Assembly (NCBI RefSeq): GCF_946479965.1
Contig: NZ_CAMLHX010000012.1
Coordinates: 1 to 64,000 of the forward strand
Direction: 5' to 3'
DNA length: 64,000 nt
Source: an uncultured Mucilaginibacter sp.
GTDB taxonomy: Bacteria; Bacteroidota; Bacteroidia; Sphingobacteriales; Sphingobacteriaceae
Shown one piece after another: positions 1-9,027 of this stretch; the first letter of the stretch is position 1; each line of letters opens with the position of its first letter. A program made the translations under genes and the position numbers. The notes beneath the pieces were generated by a model that saw only the letters and a list, made by a program, of their open reading frames with translations, had not been told where the DNA came from and ran no database searches.

Positions 1-1
1 A

Positions 2-1210
2 GACGAGGAGCGCGGTCGTTTTTCTTATACCGAAGTAGAGCAAATAAAAGAACAACGCTGTTGCTGGATTACCTATACAAACACCAAAGTTCACGAAACA
101 TTAAAGGAAGGATTTGAAAAATCACCGATGTTTACGGGGAGGATCAAAGGTTTAGGCCCTCGCTATTGCCCATCTATTGAGGATAAAATTAACCGCTTCG
201 CTGAACGCGATCGTCACCAGATATTTGTAGAGCCGGAGGGCTTAAACACAGTAGAGATCTACGTTAATGGTTTCTCTACTTCGCTGCCTGAAGATGTGCA
301 ATATAAAGCCCTAACACAAATACCGGGTTTTGAAAACGCAAAAATGTTCCGCCCCGGCTATGCTATAGAGTATGATTATTTCCCGCCTACACAATTGGGG
401 CTTACTTTAGAGACCAAGCTGGTTAGCAATCTTTACTTTGCCGGACAGATAAACGGAACAACGGGATATGAAGAAGCGGCATCGCAAGGTTTTATTGCAG
501 GCATAAACGCGCATCAAAAGATATATGATAAGCACGAGCTGATCATGAAACGATCAGAATCATACATAGGTGTTTTAATAGACGACCTGGTGACCAAGGG
601 TACAGAGGAGCCATATAGAATGTTCACCTCCAGGGCCGAGCACCGCCTATTATTGAGGCAGGATAACGCCGATATCCGCTTAAGCCCTATTGGCCATGAG
701 TTGGGTTTAATAAGCGACGAGCGTCTGGATAAAGTCAATCAAAAAATAAAAAACTCAGACGAGATTGTCGCCTATACAAAAAAGGTGGCCATTGAACCAT
801 CAAGCGTAAACTCGCTGTTGGAAGAATTAGGGACAAGTCCGCTGCAACAAAATGCCAAACTGTTTGCACTGATAAGCCGCCCGCAGGTTTCAATTAATGA
901 TCTGCTGAAAGCTGATGACAATTTAAAAACGTTGCTTTCAAAATATGATAAAGAAACAATTGAGCAGGCTGAAATAAAAATCAAATACGAGAGTTATTTT
1001 GAGAAAGAATTGGAGATCGTTTCCAAAATGAAAAAAATGGAAGACAAGGAAATAAACGCGGAGTTTGATTATCATCAATTGGTGTCCTTGTCAAAAGAGG
1101 CCCGGGAAAAACTGATGCGGATAAAACCGCGCACTTTGGGTCAGGCGTCTCGCATTTCGGGAGTTTCGCCGTCCGATATATCCGTTTTGATGGTGCACAT
1201 AAGTCGGTAG
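2..1210 (+). CDS. mnmG: MnmG (GidA), C-terminal two thirds, cut by window edge
   Basis: FAD-dependent tRNA uridine 5-carboxymethylaminomethyl modification enzyme subunit, which works with MnmE on the wobble uridine of certain tRNAs. The frame is open from base 2, so the gene starts outside the window; 402 residues are visible against roughly 620 for the family, and the N-terminal FAD Rossmann motif is missing. The diagnostic [16 protein letters not shown] motif lies about 45 residues into the visible part. The MnmE/tRNA-binding helical tail is complete, with a typical ending around [20 protein letters not shown] mnmG gene is often found near chromosomal origins, which bears on the AT-rich gap at 5664-6072. 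Identification is firm. Confidence 0.97.
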   Translation, partial: DEERGRFSYTEVEQIKEQRCCWITYTNTKVHETLKEGFEKSPMFTGRIKGLGPRYCPSIEDKINRFAERDRHQIFVEPEGLNTVEIYVNGFSTSLPEDVQYKALTQIPGFENAKMFRPGYAIEYDYFPPTQLGLTLETKLVSNLYFAGQINGTTGYEEAASQGFIAGINAHQKIYDKHELIMKRSESYIGVLIDDLVTKGTEEPYRMFTSRAEHRLLLRQDNADIRLSPIGHELGLISDERLDKVNQKIKNSDEIVAYTKKVAIEPSSVNSLLEELGTSPLQQNAKLFALISRPQVSINDLLKADDNLKTLLSKYDKETIEQAEIKIKYESYFEKELEIVSKMKKMEDKEINAEFDYHQLVSLSKEAREKLMRIKPRTLGQASRISGVSPSDISVLMVHISR

Positions 1211-1325
1211 GTCTTAATTGATTGAAAATCAATTAATTACAAAATTTTATTTATACGCCACTTTTTTTAATTTTTAATGATAACCTTCATAAAAAGAAAA
1301 AAGTTGCTTATAGCGCTTAAAAATA

Positions 1326-2978
1326 ATGTTAAATAAAAAACGGCCATTTTTCTCGTATTTAAAGCCCCTGTTTTTGGCTTTGCTGGCTTTGTCGGGCTGT
1401 GCGGTGCAGCAAAAGCCGCAAGGTGGCCCGCGCGACCTTGTCGCCCCCAAATTATTGAAGGCAATGCCGGCGGATCAAACCAGAAACTTTAACGGAAAAA
1501 AAATCGAGCTGGAATTTGACGAATATTTTAAACTCAACAACCAGTACCAGGAAATAAGCGTTTCGCCGGCTCAAGAGCGCAGCCCGGAATATACTGTGAA
1601 ACAAAAAAAATTGATAATAGAATTAAAAGACACTCTCCAAAAAAACACAACTTATGTAATCAGTTTTGGAAAAGCCATTATGGATGTTAACGAAGGCAAT
1701 ACAGTAAAAAACCTTACCTACGTTTTTGCTACCGGCCCGTCTATAGATTCTATGACGATAAGCGGCACCGTAACCAATGCCGTTACACAACAAAAAGAAA
1801 AAGAGGCGTTGGTGCTGCTCTTTAATCTGAAACAAGACTCTACCTTGTTTGGCAAAAAGAAACCCACCCTGTTTACTACTACTGACAGTGCCGGCAATTT
1901 TAAATTCAGCAATTTAAAAGCCGACAACTATAAAATATACGCCTTAAAAGAAACCGCCGCTGATAAGATCTACAATAACGATAATGAGTTAATCGCCTTT
2001 AAGGCTAACCCTATCCAATTAAGGAAAGACACGGCGGGGATAAATTTAACATTGTTTAAAGAAGTGCCCGACAAAATACGTTTCGCCACCAAGGCCTTTG
2101 ACAGGGATGGCAGCATGCTGCTTATCGCAAACCGGCCCATTGCCCGTCCCTCTGTAAAAATTATATTCCCGGAGGGCTTTGATGCACAAAAGCTGGCAGA
2201 AATAAACAAAACCGGCGATACCATCAATGTATACTCCAAAAATATGGACTTTGATTCTGTTAAACTCGCCACTTATGAAAACGGGGTGGCGTTTGACACC
2301 GTGAGGTTTACCAAAGGCCGCAGAGAAACGTTTACACGCAACATTGCCTTATATTACAACATAAGCCAAAATGGTGTTATAAAACCCGGCAGCGACCTTC
2401 TGGTAACATCAAACATGCCTATAGAGAGCTTTGACCAATCTTCAATAACGTTGATGGAAGATTCGGCCAAAGTAAATTATACGGTGCAGCGCGATACTAC
2501 AACCCGAAAAAAACTGATCTTTAAATATCGATGGAAGCCCAAGGCAAAGTATACGCTGACTTTTAATGAAAACTCTATTACAGCTTTCTTCGGCGACAAA
2601 ATAAAAAAGACGCAGAAAACATTTTCTTTGGATAATCCTGAAAACTATGGCGAGCAAACCATGCGGATAGTCGTGCCGGATACAAGCAAAAGCTATGTAG
2701 TGGAGTTGCTCACTTCCAATGGTGATCAAAAGAATGCGATCCGGACCAACCGCATAAGTCGTAATTCCGCTATTGAATACAAAATGTTACTGGCGGGTAA
2801 ATACCAGATAAGGGTTACCTATGACACTAATAAAAACGGCAAGTGGGACCCGGGCAGTACTTCAAGGAAAACGCAGCCTGAAAATATTTGGGCAGACAAA
2901 ACCGTATATACCGTAAGGCCAAACTGGTCAGATACGGCGAACATACAGATCCCTGCCGAGCCGGTTACTGCTCCTTAA
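1326..2978 (+). CDS. Ig-like domain lipoprotein
   Basis: Predicted surface or periplasmic lipoprotein of 550 residues. A basic N-terminus and hydrophobic stretch lead to the lipobox LSGC with the lipidated Cys at residue 25. An N-terminal Big_5-type Ig-like domain follows at about residues 38-135 (APKLLKAMPADQTRNFNGKK). The middle carries a SpaA-like fold signature (SGTVTNAV through FKFSNLKADNYKIYALKE). The C-terminus resembles a calcium-like DTNKNGKWDPG loop. This architecture is common in Bacteroidota, where the function is not established. Its 3' end overlaps the convergent gamma-carbonic anhydrase gene by 14 bp. No partner suggests a specific role. Confidence 0.85.
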   Translation: MLNKKRPFFSYLKPLFLALLALSGCAVQQKPQGGPRDLVAPKLLKAMPADQTRNFNGKKIELEFDEYFKLNNQYQEISVSPAQERSPEYTVKQKKLIIELKDTLQKNTTYVISFGKAIMDVNEGNTVKNLTYVFATGPSIDSMTISGTVTNAVTQQKEKEALVLLFNLKQDSTLFGKKKPTLFTTTDSAGNFKFSNLKADNYKIYALKETAADKIYNNDNELIAFKANPIQLRKDTAGINLTLFKEVPDKIRFATKAFDRDGSMLLIANRPIARPSVKIIFPEGFDAQKLAEINKTGDTINVYSKNMDFDSVKLATYENGVAFDTVRFTKGRRETFTRNIALYYNISQNGVIKPGSDLLVTSNMPIESFDQSSITLMEDSAKVNYTVQRDTTTRKKLIFKYRWKPKAKYTLTFNENSITAFFGDKIKKTQKTFSLDNPENYGEQTMRIVVPDTSKSYVVELLTSNGDQKNAIRTNRISRNSAIEYKMLLAGKYQIRVTYDTNKNGKWDPGSTSRKTQPENIWADKTVYTVRPNWSDTANIQIPAEPVTAP

Positions 2979-3480
2979 ACCAACCTGAGTATAAAATATA
3001 GTTATCAGGCAGTTTATCTAGAAGTGCTTTTTGCTCGTCTGTTAAAGCTTTGATCTTTTTGGCAGGTGAACCAGCGTATAAAAAGCCTGATTCGCATACA
3101 GTCTTCTCTAAGACCACAGAACCGGCACCGATAATAACATACTCCTCTACAACCGCGCCATCCATTACAATGGCTCCCATACCCACCAAAGAATGATCTT
3201 TTAAAGTACAACCATGCACTAAAGCATTGTGACCGATAGATACATAATTGCCAATATTTGTTGCTGCTTTAAGGTAAGTTCCATGAATAACAACACCATC
3301 CTGTATATTGGTGTTGTTGCCTATTTTAATGTAGTTAACATCACCCCTAATCACCGCGTTGAACCATACCGAACAATTATCGCCCATCTGCACATCACCA
3401 ACAATGGTAGCGTTTTCAGCAATAAAACAATCGTTTCCCCAGGCCGGGCTTTTATCTTTTACAGGCAGAATTAAAGACAT
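2965..3480 (-). CDS. gamma-carbonic anhydrase family protein (left-handed beta-helix)
   Basis: 171 residues with the hexapeptide-repeat pattern of a left-handed parallel beta-helix (YrdA/PaaY/CaiE group). Probable metal-ligand histidines are His66, His84 and His89 (VVIHG, then SIGHNALVHG), which fits the trimeric gamma-carbonic anhydrase site. The C-terminus has the usual helix with SPAKKIKALTDEQ. Many members bind zinc but have weak or unknown carbonic anhydrase activity, so the substrate is uncertain. The gene stands alone and is convergent with the Ig-like lipoprotein gene, with no terminator hairpin in the overlap. Confidence 0.9.
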   Translation of the reverse strand: MSLILPVKDKSPAWGNDCFIAENATIVGDVQMGDNCSVWFNAVIRGDVNYIKIGNNTNIQDGVVIHGTYLKAATNIGNYVSIGHNALVHGCTLKDHSLVGMGAIVMDGAVVEEYVIIGAGSVVLEKTVCESGFLYAGSPAKKIKALTDEQKALLDKLPDNYILYSGWFKEQ

Positions 3481-3553
3481 ATTACTAATTATTGAAGGAT
3501 TGAATTACTGAATTATTGATTTAGTTTTTTTACTATGTTTGATGTAAATATAA

Positions 3554-3626
3554 GCGGAAATAGCTCAGCTGGTAGAGCATCAGTTTCCCAAACTGAAGGC
3601 CGCGGGTTCGAATCCCGTTTTCCGCT
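3554..3626 (+). tRNA. tRNA-Gly (CCC anticodon)
   Basis: A complete cloverleaf can be folded. The acceptor stem GCGGAAA pairs with TTTCCGC, the D arm is GCTC/GAGC, and the anticodon stem TCAGT/ACTGA holds the loop TTCCCAA (anticodon CCC). The T arm is GCGGG-TTCGAAT-CCCGT with one G-U pair, and the discriminator is T. Total length is 73 nt, with no encoded CCA. The opposite strand carries the 3' end of a lipoprotein gene that reads into this tRNA. Confidence 0.95.
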
Positions 3627-4065
3627 CAATTTTTACTTTATCTTTCCAAACAGCGATAACACTGTTAAAGAAATCTTTAATTTCTTCCTCGCTTCCATCG
3701 GCATAAACTTTAAACTCAACTCCATCTCTTTTTTTAACCAATATAAATGGGCAATACGTCACCCCAACTTTATAGACGGGTTTCATTTCTACTATTTCTT
3801 CGTAAGACGCGGAGGCTTTCATATTCTTTTCGCTATCTCGTTTATCTATCCAATAGTTTGCCACACGCCTATCCGTGAAAAAATTGCCTGAATATTTAAA
3901 TATATACTCCGAATAAAACTTATAAATCTTTTCGTCCGGCTCCAATAGCTTTAATGAAACCAAATAATCAATATCTGCCTTACTCAGTTCATTTGCCCCC
4001 TTTATTTTATTACATGAATAAAAAATAGAGATAGCTAATAGACCGAAAATGAAAGCCTTTTTCAT
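3580..4065 (-). CDS. small lipoprotein whose 3' end is antisense to tRNA-Gly
   Basis: 161-residue predicted lipoprotein (lipobox FYSC, Cys18) of no recognised family. The body (about residues 25-145) is charged and contains VYKVGVTYCPFILVKKRDG and VYADGSEEEIKDFF. The last 15 residues, ending KTGFEPAAFSLGN, are encoded by the antisense strand of the tRNA-Gly gene. That peptide is the usual antisense translation of a tRNA T-arm and anticodon arm and is not an evolved domain. Codon use is AT-rich compared with flanking genes. It sits 5 bp beyond the 3' end of nadB on the same strand, nadB being upstream. The gene may have been truncated or joined at the tRNA, or it may simply lack an earlier stop codon. 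Confidence 0.7.
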   Translation of the reverse strand: MKKAFIFGLLAISIFYSCNKIKGANELSKADIDYLVSLKLLEPDEKIYKFYSEYIFKYSGNFFTDRRVANYWIDKRDSEKNMKASASYEEIVEMKPVYKVGVTYCPFILVKKRDGVEFKVYADGSEEEIKDFFNSVIAVWKDKVKIERKTGFEPAAFSLGN

Positions 4066-4070
4066 TTTAA

Positions 4071-5663
4071 TTAAAAAACCGTATCCTCCAAAACCGCCTG
4101 ATGTTCAGGATAATCAGTAGTATAATGTAATCCTCTACTCTCCTTACGCATCATAGCCGATTTTACCACCAAATAGGATACCTGTATCAGGTTACGCAGC
4201 TCGCATAGTTTAACAGATACCTTTGTTTTCTTATAAAAATCCTCAGTTTCTTCATGCAATAAACCAAGTCGGCGCAGCGCTCTTTCCAAACGGAAATCAG
4301 AGCGTACTATACCTACATAGTCACTCATTAGCTTCTGCATCTCACGTACGTTGTGGGTTACCAAAATGTCTTCGTTGGATAGCTGAACACCCTTTTCATC
4401 CCATTCGGGAATACCTTCGGGTATTACTTTGCTGCTTACATCGTTTACAGCATCTTTGTAAATACGATGCGCAAACACCAACGCTTCTAATAATGAATTA
4501 GAAGCTAAGCGATTAGCCCCATGTAAGCCCGTTGATGAACATTCACCGCAGGCATACAACCTATTAATAGATGACCTGCCGTTATGATCAACCAAAACAC
4601 CCCCACACATATAATGACAAGCCGGTGCAACAGGTATCATATCTTTGGTCATATCAATACCAATATCCAGACACTTGGCATATATATTAGGGAAATGCGC
4701 CATAATATCTTTCTTACTACGGTGGCGGATATCCAGATAAACAAAGTCCTCCCCAGATTTTTTTATTTCCGCATCGATAGCCCTTGCAACTATATCCCGT
4801 GGAGCTAAAGATTTACGTTCGTCGTACTCCTGCATAAATTCCTCGCCGTTGGTACGTTTTAAAATACCACCAAAGCCGCGTACTGCTTCTGAAATAAGAA
4901 ATGATGGATATTCTCCCGGATTATACAAAGCTGTTGGGTGGAATTGTATGAACTCCATGTTTCTTACTTTTCCCTTGGCACGGTAAACCATGGCAACACC
5001 ATCGCCTGTCGCAATAGTTGGATTAGTCGTTATAGAATATATATGACCGGCACCCCCCGAAGCCATTACTGTTACTTTTGATAAGATTTTATCAACTTCT
5101 TTAGTCTCGGTATTCAAAGCATATATACCGTAGCATTCTATATCCGTGCTTGATTTATCTACAAACTCACCTAAATGATGCTGCGTTATAATATCTAAAG
5201 CGAAATAATGTGTCAGGATTTCAATATTAGGATTTTGGTGCAGCTGCTCTAATAAAGCTCGCTCCATTTCAAAACCGGTTATATCCTTATAATGTAACAC
5301 TCTAAATTCAGAGTGCCCACCCTCTTTCGCGAGGTCGAAAATACCTTCATTTGTCTTGTCAAAATTGGTTCCGTACTCAATAATTTCATTAATTCGCTCC
5401 GGACCTTCCTTAACAACTATCTCTACAACCTCTTTATCGCACAGCCCATCGCCGGCATCAAGCGTATCATTTATGTGTTTTTCAAAGGAATCTTCCTCTT
5501 TATCCACAACCACTGCAACACCTCCCTGGGCATACTTAGTGTTTGATTCGTCTTCGTTTGATTTTGTAACTATCAGAACCTTACCGTGCTTTGCAGCTTT
5601 TAGTGCAAAACTTAACCCGGCAATGCCCGATCCCACTACCAGGAAATCAACAGATCTGGTCAT
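4071..5663 (-). CDS. nadB: L-aspartate oxidase NadB
   Basis: FAD enzyme that oxidises L-aspartate to iminoaspartate, the first step of de novo NAD synthesis; NadA on the other side of the gap uses the product. The 530 residues are a normal length. The N-terminal dinucleotide motif VVGSGIAGLSFALKAAKHG lies at about residue 9, followed by a TKYAQGGVAVV flavin loop. The fumarate-reductase-like substrate site is seen as HYMCGGVLVD and GLHGANRLASNSLLEAL, and the C-terminal helical domain is intact. It is transcribed divergently from nadA across a 409-bp AT-rich gap; nadC is not in the window. Identification is firm. Confidence 0.97.
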   Translation of the reverse strand: MTRSVDFLVVGSGIAGLSFALKAAKHGKVLIVTKSNEDESNTKYAQGGVAVVVDKEEDSFEKHINDTLDAGDGLCDKEVVEIVVKEGPERINEIIEYGTNFDKTNEGIFDLAKEGGHSEFRVLHYKDITGFEMERALLEQLHQNPNIEILTHYFALDIITQHHLGEFVDKSSTDIECYGIYALNTETKEVDKILSKVTVMASGGAGHIYSITTNPTIATGDGVAMVYRAKGKVRNMEFIQFHPTALYNPGEYPSFLISEAVRGFGGILKRTNGEEFMQEYDERKSLAPRDIVARAIDAEIKKSGEDFVYLDIRHRSKKDIMAHFPNIYAKCLDIGIDMTKDMIPVAPACHYMCGGVLVDHNGRSSINRLYACGECSSTGLHGANRLASNSLLEALVFAHRIYKDAVNDVSSKVIPEGIPEWDEKGVQLSNEDILVTHNVREMQKLMSDYVGIVRSDFRLERALRRLGLLHEETEDFYKKTKVSVKLCELRNLIQVSYLVVKSAMMRKESRGLHYTTDYPEHQAVLEDTVF

Positions 5664-6072
5664 AAAATATATGGTATATGTGTAAAATTAATGGCTTTGT
5701 TAATAATAGCCCTTAAAGATGTTAATTTTGTGTAAGTAAATAATTAATAAAATAACATATCGTGGATAACTCGCTTTTAGGCTTGTAACCATCAAATCTT
5801 TTAAGCTACTTTTGAGATACAAAGCACATGAAGTTAACATTTATCCACTCCAAAAACTATTAACAAATAACTTTTTAAATTAAAATTACATTAACAGACT
5901 TATCTAAAAATCAGCACTATAAAACGTAAAAAAATAAACATACCTGTTGATAACCCGTTAGTAATATATCTGTCAATACCTAATTTATTCTATTTATACA
6001 CATAACTAACACCATAATAACAATAGGTTTCTTTATTTAAAATAATTAGTTGTTATTAATTGAATTGTTGAA
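5664..6072. other. AT-rich nadB-nadA gap with DnaA-box-like cluster (candidate origin)
   Basis: No gene is visible in these 409 bases, which are very AT-rich by eye. Five 9-mers close to the DnaA box TTATNCACA occur. TTATACACA at 5994-6002 is exact. TTATCCACT at 5841-5849, the reverse complement of TTATCCACG at 5761-5769, the reverse complement of TTATCAACA at 5945-5953, and the reverse complement of TTTTACACA at 5679-5687 each have one mismatch. Long A/T runs at 5738-5760 and 6020-6065 could serve as unwinding regions. The flanking genes diverge and mnmG lies about 4.5 kb away. The origin call is an inference; the gap must also hold both nad promoters. Confidence 0.4.
5783..5814 (+). promoter_or_regulatory. 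putative Bacteroidota promoter (TTG-21 bp-TAnnTTTG) toward nadA
   Basis: TTG at 5783-5785 is separated by 21 bp from TACTTTTG at 5807-5814, which matches the Bacteroidota primary sigma consensus. It would give a leader of about 250 nt before nadA, so it could instead be unrelated to nadA. Confidence 0.35.
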
Positions 6073-7065
6073 ATGAATACCTTCGAAGAAATAAACCTGA
6101 AAGGCTACGTTGAGGAATATATAGACCCAACGCTTGATCTTTTTGCTGAAATAGAAAAACTTAAAAAAGAAAAAAATGCGGTTATACTGGCTCATTATTA
6201 TCAGGACGCTGATATACAGGATATTGCAGACTATATTGGGGATAGTTTGGGATTATCGCAGCAAGCCGCAAAAACTGATGCCGATATTATTGTTTTTGCC
6301 GGAGTGCACTTCATGGCCGAAACAGCAAAAATATTATCGCCAACAAAAAAAGTTTTACTACCCGACGTAAAGGCAGGTTGCTCGTTAGCTGATAGCTGCC
6401 CGCCGCATTTGTTTAAAAAGTTTAAGGAACAATATCCTGATCACCTGGTGATAACTTACGTAAACTGCACGGCTGAGTTGAAGGCTTTGAGTGATATAGT
6501 TTGCACATCAAGCAATGCCATAGGGATCGTTGAAAGTCTACCTACGGACCAGAAAATAATATTTGGACCGGATAAAAATTTAGGCGCTTATGTAGCTAAA
6601 AAAACAGGTAGGGACCTGGTGTTATGGAACGGTGCCTGCATGGTGCATGAGATATTTTCGCAGGAGAAAATTACCCGTTTAAAGGAGCGTTACCCTAATG
6701 CTAAATTGTTGGCACATCCTGAATGTGAGGATGTTGTTTTAAAAATGGCTGATTATATTGGCTCGACCACGGGTATATTAAAATATGCTACTAACAGTCC
6801 GGTAAAAGAGTTTATTGTAGCTACAGAGCCGGGTATAATACACCAGATGCAGAAAGAAAACCCTGATAAGGTTTTTATTCCTGCTCCGCCCAATAACCAA
6901 TGTGCCTGCAATGATTGCCCGCATATGAAGCGTAATACATTGGAGAAATTGTACCTGTGTTTAAAAAATGAAATGCCGGAGATAACTGTACCACAGCATA
7001 TTATTGAAAAGGCTGTAAAACCTATTGAGCGTATGCTGGAGATATCAGCAAGGTTAGGGTTGTAA
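6073..7065 (+). CDS. nadA: quinolinate synthase NadA
   Basis: [4Fe-4S] enzyme that condenses iminoaspartate with dihydroxyacetone phosphate to quinolinate. Its 330 residues are normal for the family. Key motifs are [20 protein letters not shown] near residue 40, AGCSLADSC with Cys103, [11 protein letters not shown] with Cys189, and [10 protein letters not shown] with Cys282. By family pattern, Cys103, Cys189 and Cys282 are the cluster ligands. It pairs functionally with the divergent nadB. The ATG at 6073 follows a very AT-rich leader without a clear Shine-Dalgarno sequence, as is usual in this phylum. Confidence 0.97.
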   Translation: MNTFEEINLKGYVEEYIDPTLDLFAEIEKLKKEKNAVILAHYYQDADIQDIADYIGDSLGLSQQAAKTDADIIVFAGVHFMAETAKILSPTKKVLLPDVKAGCSLADSCPPHLFKKFKEQYPDHLVITYVNCTAELKALSDIVCTSSNAIGIVESLPTDQKIIFGPDKNLGAYVAKKTGRDLVLWNGACMVHEIFSQEKITRLKERYPNAKLLAHPECEDVVLKMADYIGSTTGILKYATNSPVKEFIVATEPGIIHQMQKENPDKVFIPAPPNNQCACNDCPHMKRNTLEKLYLCLKNEMPEITVPQHIIEKAVKPIERMLEISARLGL

Positions 7066-7134
7066 TGACATTTTAGTTGATTAAACCTTCTTAATTCTTC
7101 CTGCTCTAAAATCGTATTAAACAACAATACGATT

Positions 7135-7812
7135 ATGAAAAAACTTTTCTTTTTAGCAGCGGTAATGGCGATAGCGATAAGTGCGGATGCGCAACGTAGA
7201 GTTTATCGCCAACCGGTTAGGCGTGTGCCTGCACCGCGGTATGTACAACAACGAAGTAATAATTACTTTCAGCCAAGCTTTGGATTTAAAATTGGTGCCA
7301 ATTTTTCAAACAGTGTAAGCACACGAGATTACGGTTATACAACCGGTAGCCTGGTAGGTTTAAATTTAGGTTTATTTGCTGATCTGCCCATTATTCAGCC
7401 GCTTTCGTTCCAACCTGAGGTTTTATACTCGCAAAAGGGTTATGTGGTGGGTACAACTTATGGCAATTTTACCCAGCGTACGCATTTTATTGATGTGCCG
7501 TTGTTAGCCAAATTTAAGGTAAGCCCCACTTTTAATATTTTGGTGGGTCCGCAGCTTTCCTGGTTGATGTCTACTACCAATACTTACGACGACGGATTTA
7601 TGGTGACAGAAAGATCAACTTATGATAGTGATAACAATGGCCACAAAACATTTTTAGATGGTGTTGTAGGCGTAAGCTTTGATATTAACCGAAATGTGGA
7701 TATACATGGTCGCTATAATATCAATCTGCAAAAGACAGACAGGTACGGCAATACTTATACACCCGACTACCGCAACCAGGTTTGGCAGGTAGGTTTAGGT
7801 TTTAAATTTTAA
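7135..7812 (+). CDS. outer-membrane beta-barrel protein (PorT-like family)
   Basis: 225-residue exported protein. The signal peptide ends near residue 20 (SADAQ). A short basic linker (RRVYRQPVRRVP) follows, then a barrel from about residue 45. Alternating hydrophobic strands and the segments GFKIGANFSN, LSFQPEVLYSQKGY and FIDVPLLAKFKVSP are typical of Bacteroidota porin-like barrels (outer membrane beta-barrel / PorT domain). The C-terminal strand ends in a phenylalanine (VGLGFKF), as expected for BAM-dependent insertion. Substrate is unknown. It has its own promoter space and a terminator hairpin downstream. Confidence 0.88.
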   Translation: MKKLFFLAAVMAIAISADAQRRVYRQPVRRVPAPRYVQQRSNNYFQPSFGFKIGANFSNSVSTRDYGYTTGSLVGLNLGLFADLPIIQPLSFQPEVLYSQKGYVVGTTYGNFTQRTHFIDVPLLAKFKVSPTFNILVGPQLSWLMSTTNTYDDGFMVTERSTYDSDNNGHKTFLDGVVGVSFDINRNVDIHGRYNINLQKTDRYGNTYTPDYRNQVWQVGLGFKF

Positions 7813-7831
7813 AGGATTAGAATTTGCTAAT

Positions 7832-7868
7832 TAAAGCCACGTTCCAAAAGAACGGGGCTTTATTGTTT
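7832..7868 (+). terminator. rho-independent terminator after the barrel gene
   Basis: AAAGCC-CGTTC pairs with GAACG-GGCTTT around a CAAAA loop, with a T-rich tail (ATTGTTT). It lies 20 bp after the barrel stop codon. Confidence 0.65.
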
Positions 7869-7905
7869 CTGATTTTTTAAGCAGGCTCAATTGGATATGC
7901 TTTCG

Positions 7906-7913
7906 TATTTTTG
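7906..7913 (+). promoter_or_regulatory. promoter -7 element TATTTTTG before thiL
   Basis: TATTTTTG matches TAnnTTTG. Transcription about 7 nt downstream would begin at or next to the ATG at 7918, so the thiL mRNA would be nearly leaderless. This argues against the upstream TTG (7891) and ATG (7897) starts. Confidence 0.45.
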
Positions 7914-7917
7914 CACG

Positions 7918-8970
7918 ATGGCAATGTTTGATAACAAAGAGAAAACCAATATAGAAGCATTAGGCGAGTTCGGCCTGATAAAACACTTAACTGATAATAT
8001 TGAACTGGTAAATCAGAGCTCTATAAAAGGTGTGGGCGATGATGCCGCCGTTTTAGACCCTGCCGGAAAGAAGATACTGGTATCTACAGATCTGCTATTG
8101 GAAGGAATTCACTTTGACCTGGCCTACGTGCCGCTAAAACATTTGGGCTACAAGGCCGTACAGGTTAACCTGAGCGATATTTATGCCATGAACGGTATTG
8201 CCACCCAGGTAACCGTTTCTATCGGCATGTCGAGCAAGTTTCCTATTGAGGCGATTGAGGAGTTATATGAAGGCATTTATATTGCCTGTAAAAAATATGG
8301 GGTTGATGTGGTGGGTGGCGATACCTCGGCTTCAAAGCAAGGGTTGGTTATCAGTATAACATCTATTGGCTATGCCGATGCCGAGGACATTGTTTACCGC
8401 AATGGTGCACAAGAAGGCGACCTAATCTGTGTATCTGGTGATCTCGGCGGCGCTTACGTTGGTTTACAGTTACTGGAACGCGAAAAGATGATCTACCTGG
8501 AAAATCCAAATATCCAACCTGATCTGGAAGGCAAAGATTATATAGTAGAGCGCCAGCTTAAACCGGAAGCACGTAAAGATATTGTTGAGTTGTTGAAAGA
8601 GATTGATGTTAAACCTACGGCGATGATAGATGTATCCGACGGTTTGGCTTCCGAAATATTACATATTTGCAAGCAAAGCGATAAAGGCTGCAGTATTTAC
8701 GAAGAAAAGATCCCTATTGATCCCATGACCTTTGAAACAGCCCGCGGCTTTAACCTTGACCCAACGGTTTGCGCCTTAAGCGGTGGCGAAGATTACGAGT
8801 TGTTGTTTACTGTTCGCCAAGCGGATTATGATAAGATCAAATTCAAAATGGATATCACCATTATCGGTCATATTACAGAACCGGCATCGGGGTGTAATTT
8901 GGTAACTAAGGCGGGCAACATGCACGAACTGAAAGCACAAGGCTGGAATGCTTTCCCAACTGCCTCTTAA
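7918..8970 (+). CDS. thiL: thiamine-monophosphate kinase ThiL
   Basis: ATP-dependent phosphorylation of thiamine monophosphate to the cofactor thiamine pyrophosphate. The 350 residues carry family motifs: GEFGLIKHL near the N-terminus, GVGDDAAVL, STDLLLEGIHFDL, VNLSDIYAMNG, MIDVSDGLASEI, and a C-terminal SGGEDYELLF. The reading frame is open from 7891, but a promoter element at 7906-7913 makes 7918 or 7924 the likely ATG. No other thiamine gene and no TPP riboswitch is adjacent. Confidence 0.95.
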   Translation: MAMFDNKEKTNIEALGEFGLIKHLTDNIELVNQSSIKGVGDDAAVLDPAGKKILVSTDLLLEGIHFDLAYVPLKHLGYKAVQVNLSDIYAMNGIATQVTVSIGMSSKFPIEAIEELYEGIYIACKKYGVDVVGGDTSASKQGLVISITSIGYADAEDIVYRNGAQEGDLICVSGDLGGAYVGLQLLEREKMIYLENPNIQPDLEGKDYIVERQLKPEARKDIVELLKEIDVKPTAMIDVSDGLASEILHICKQSDKGCSIYEEKIPIDPMTFETARGFNLDPTVCALSGGEDYELLFTVRQADYDKIKFKMDITIIGHITEPASGCNLVTKAGNMHELKAQGWNAFPTAS

Positions 8971-9027
8971 CGGAGGGATTGATGTAACATTCTTTGTAGT
9001 CCCCTATCTAACCATAAATCAAACACT

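Noticed and set aside
1211..1325. Promoter or small RNA between mnmG and the Ig-like gene
   Set aside because: AT-rich 115 bp with no -7 element that matches well and no terminator hairpin.
3535..3891. Plus-strand ORF of 118 codons across the tRNA
   Set aside because: It translates the tRNA itself and is antisense to the better-supported lipoprotein gene.
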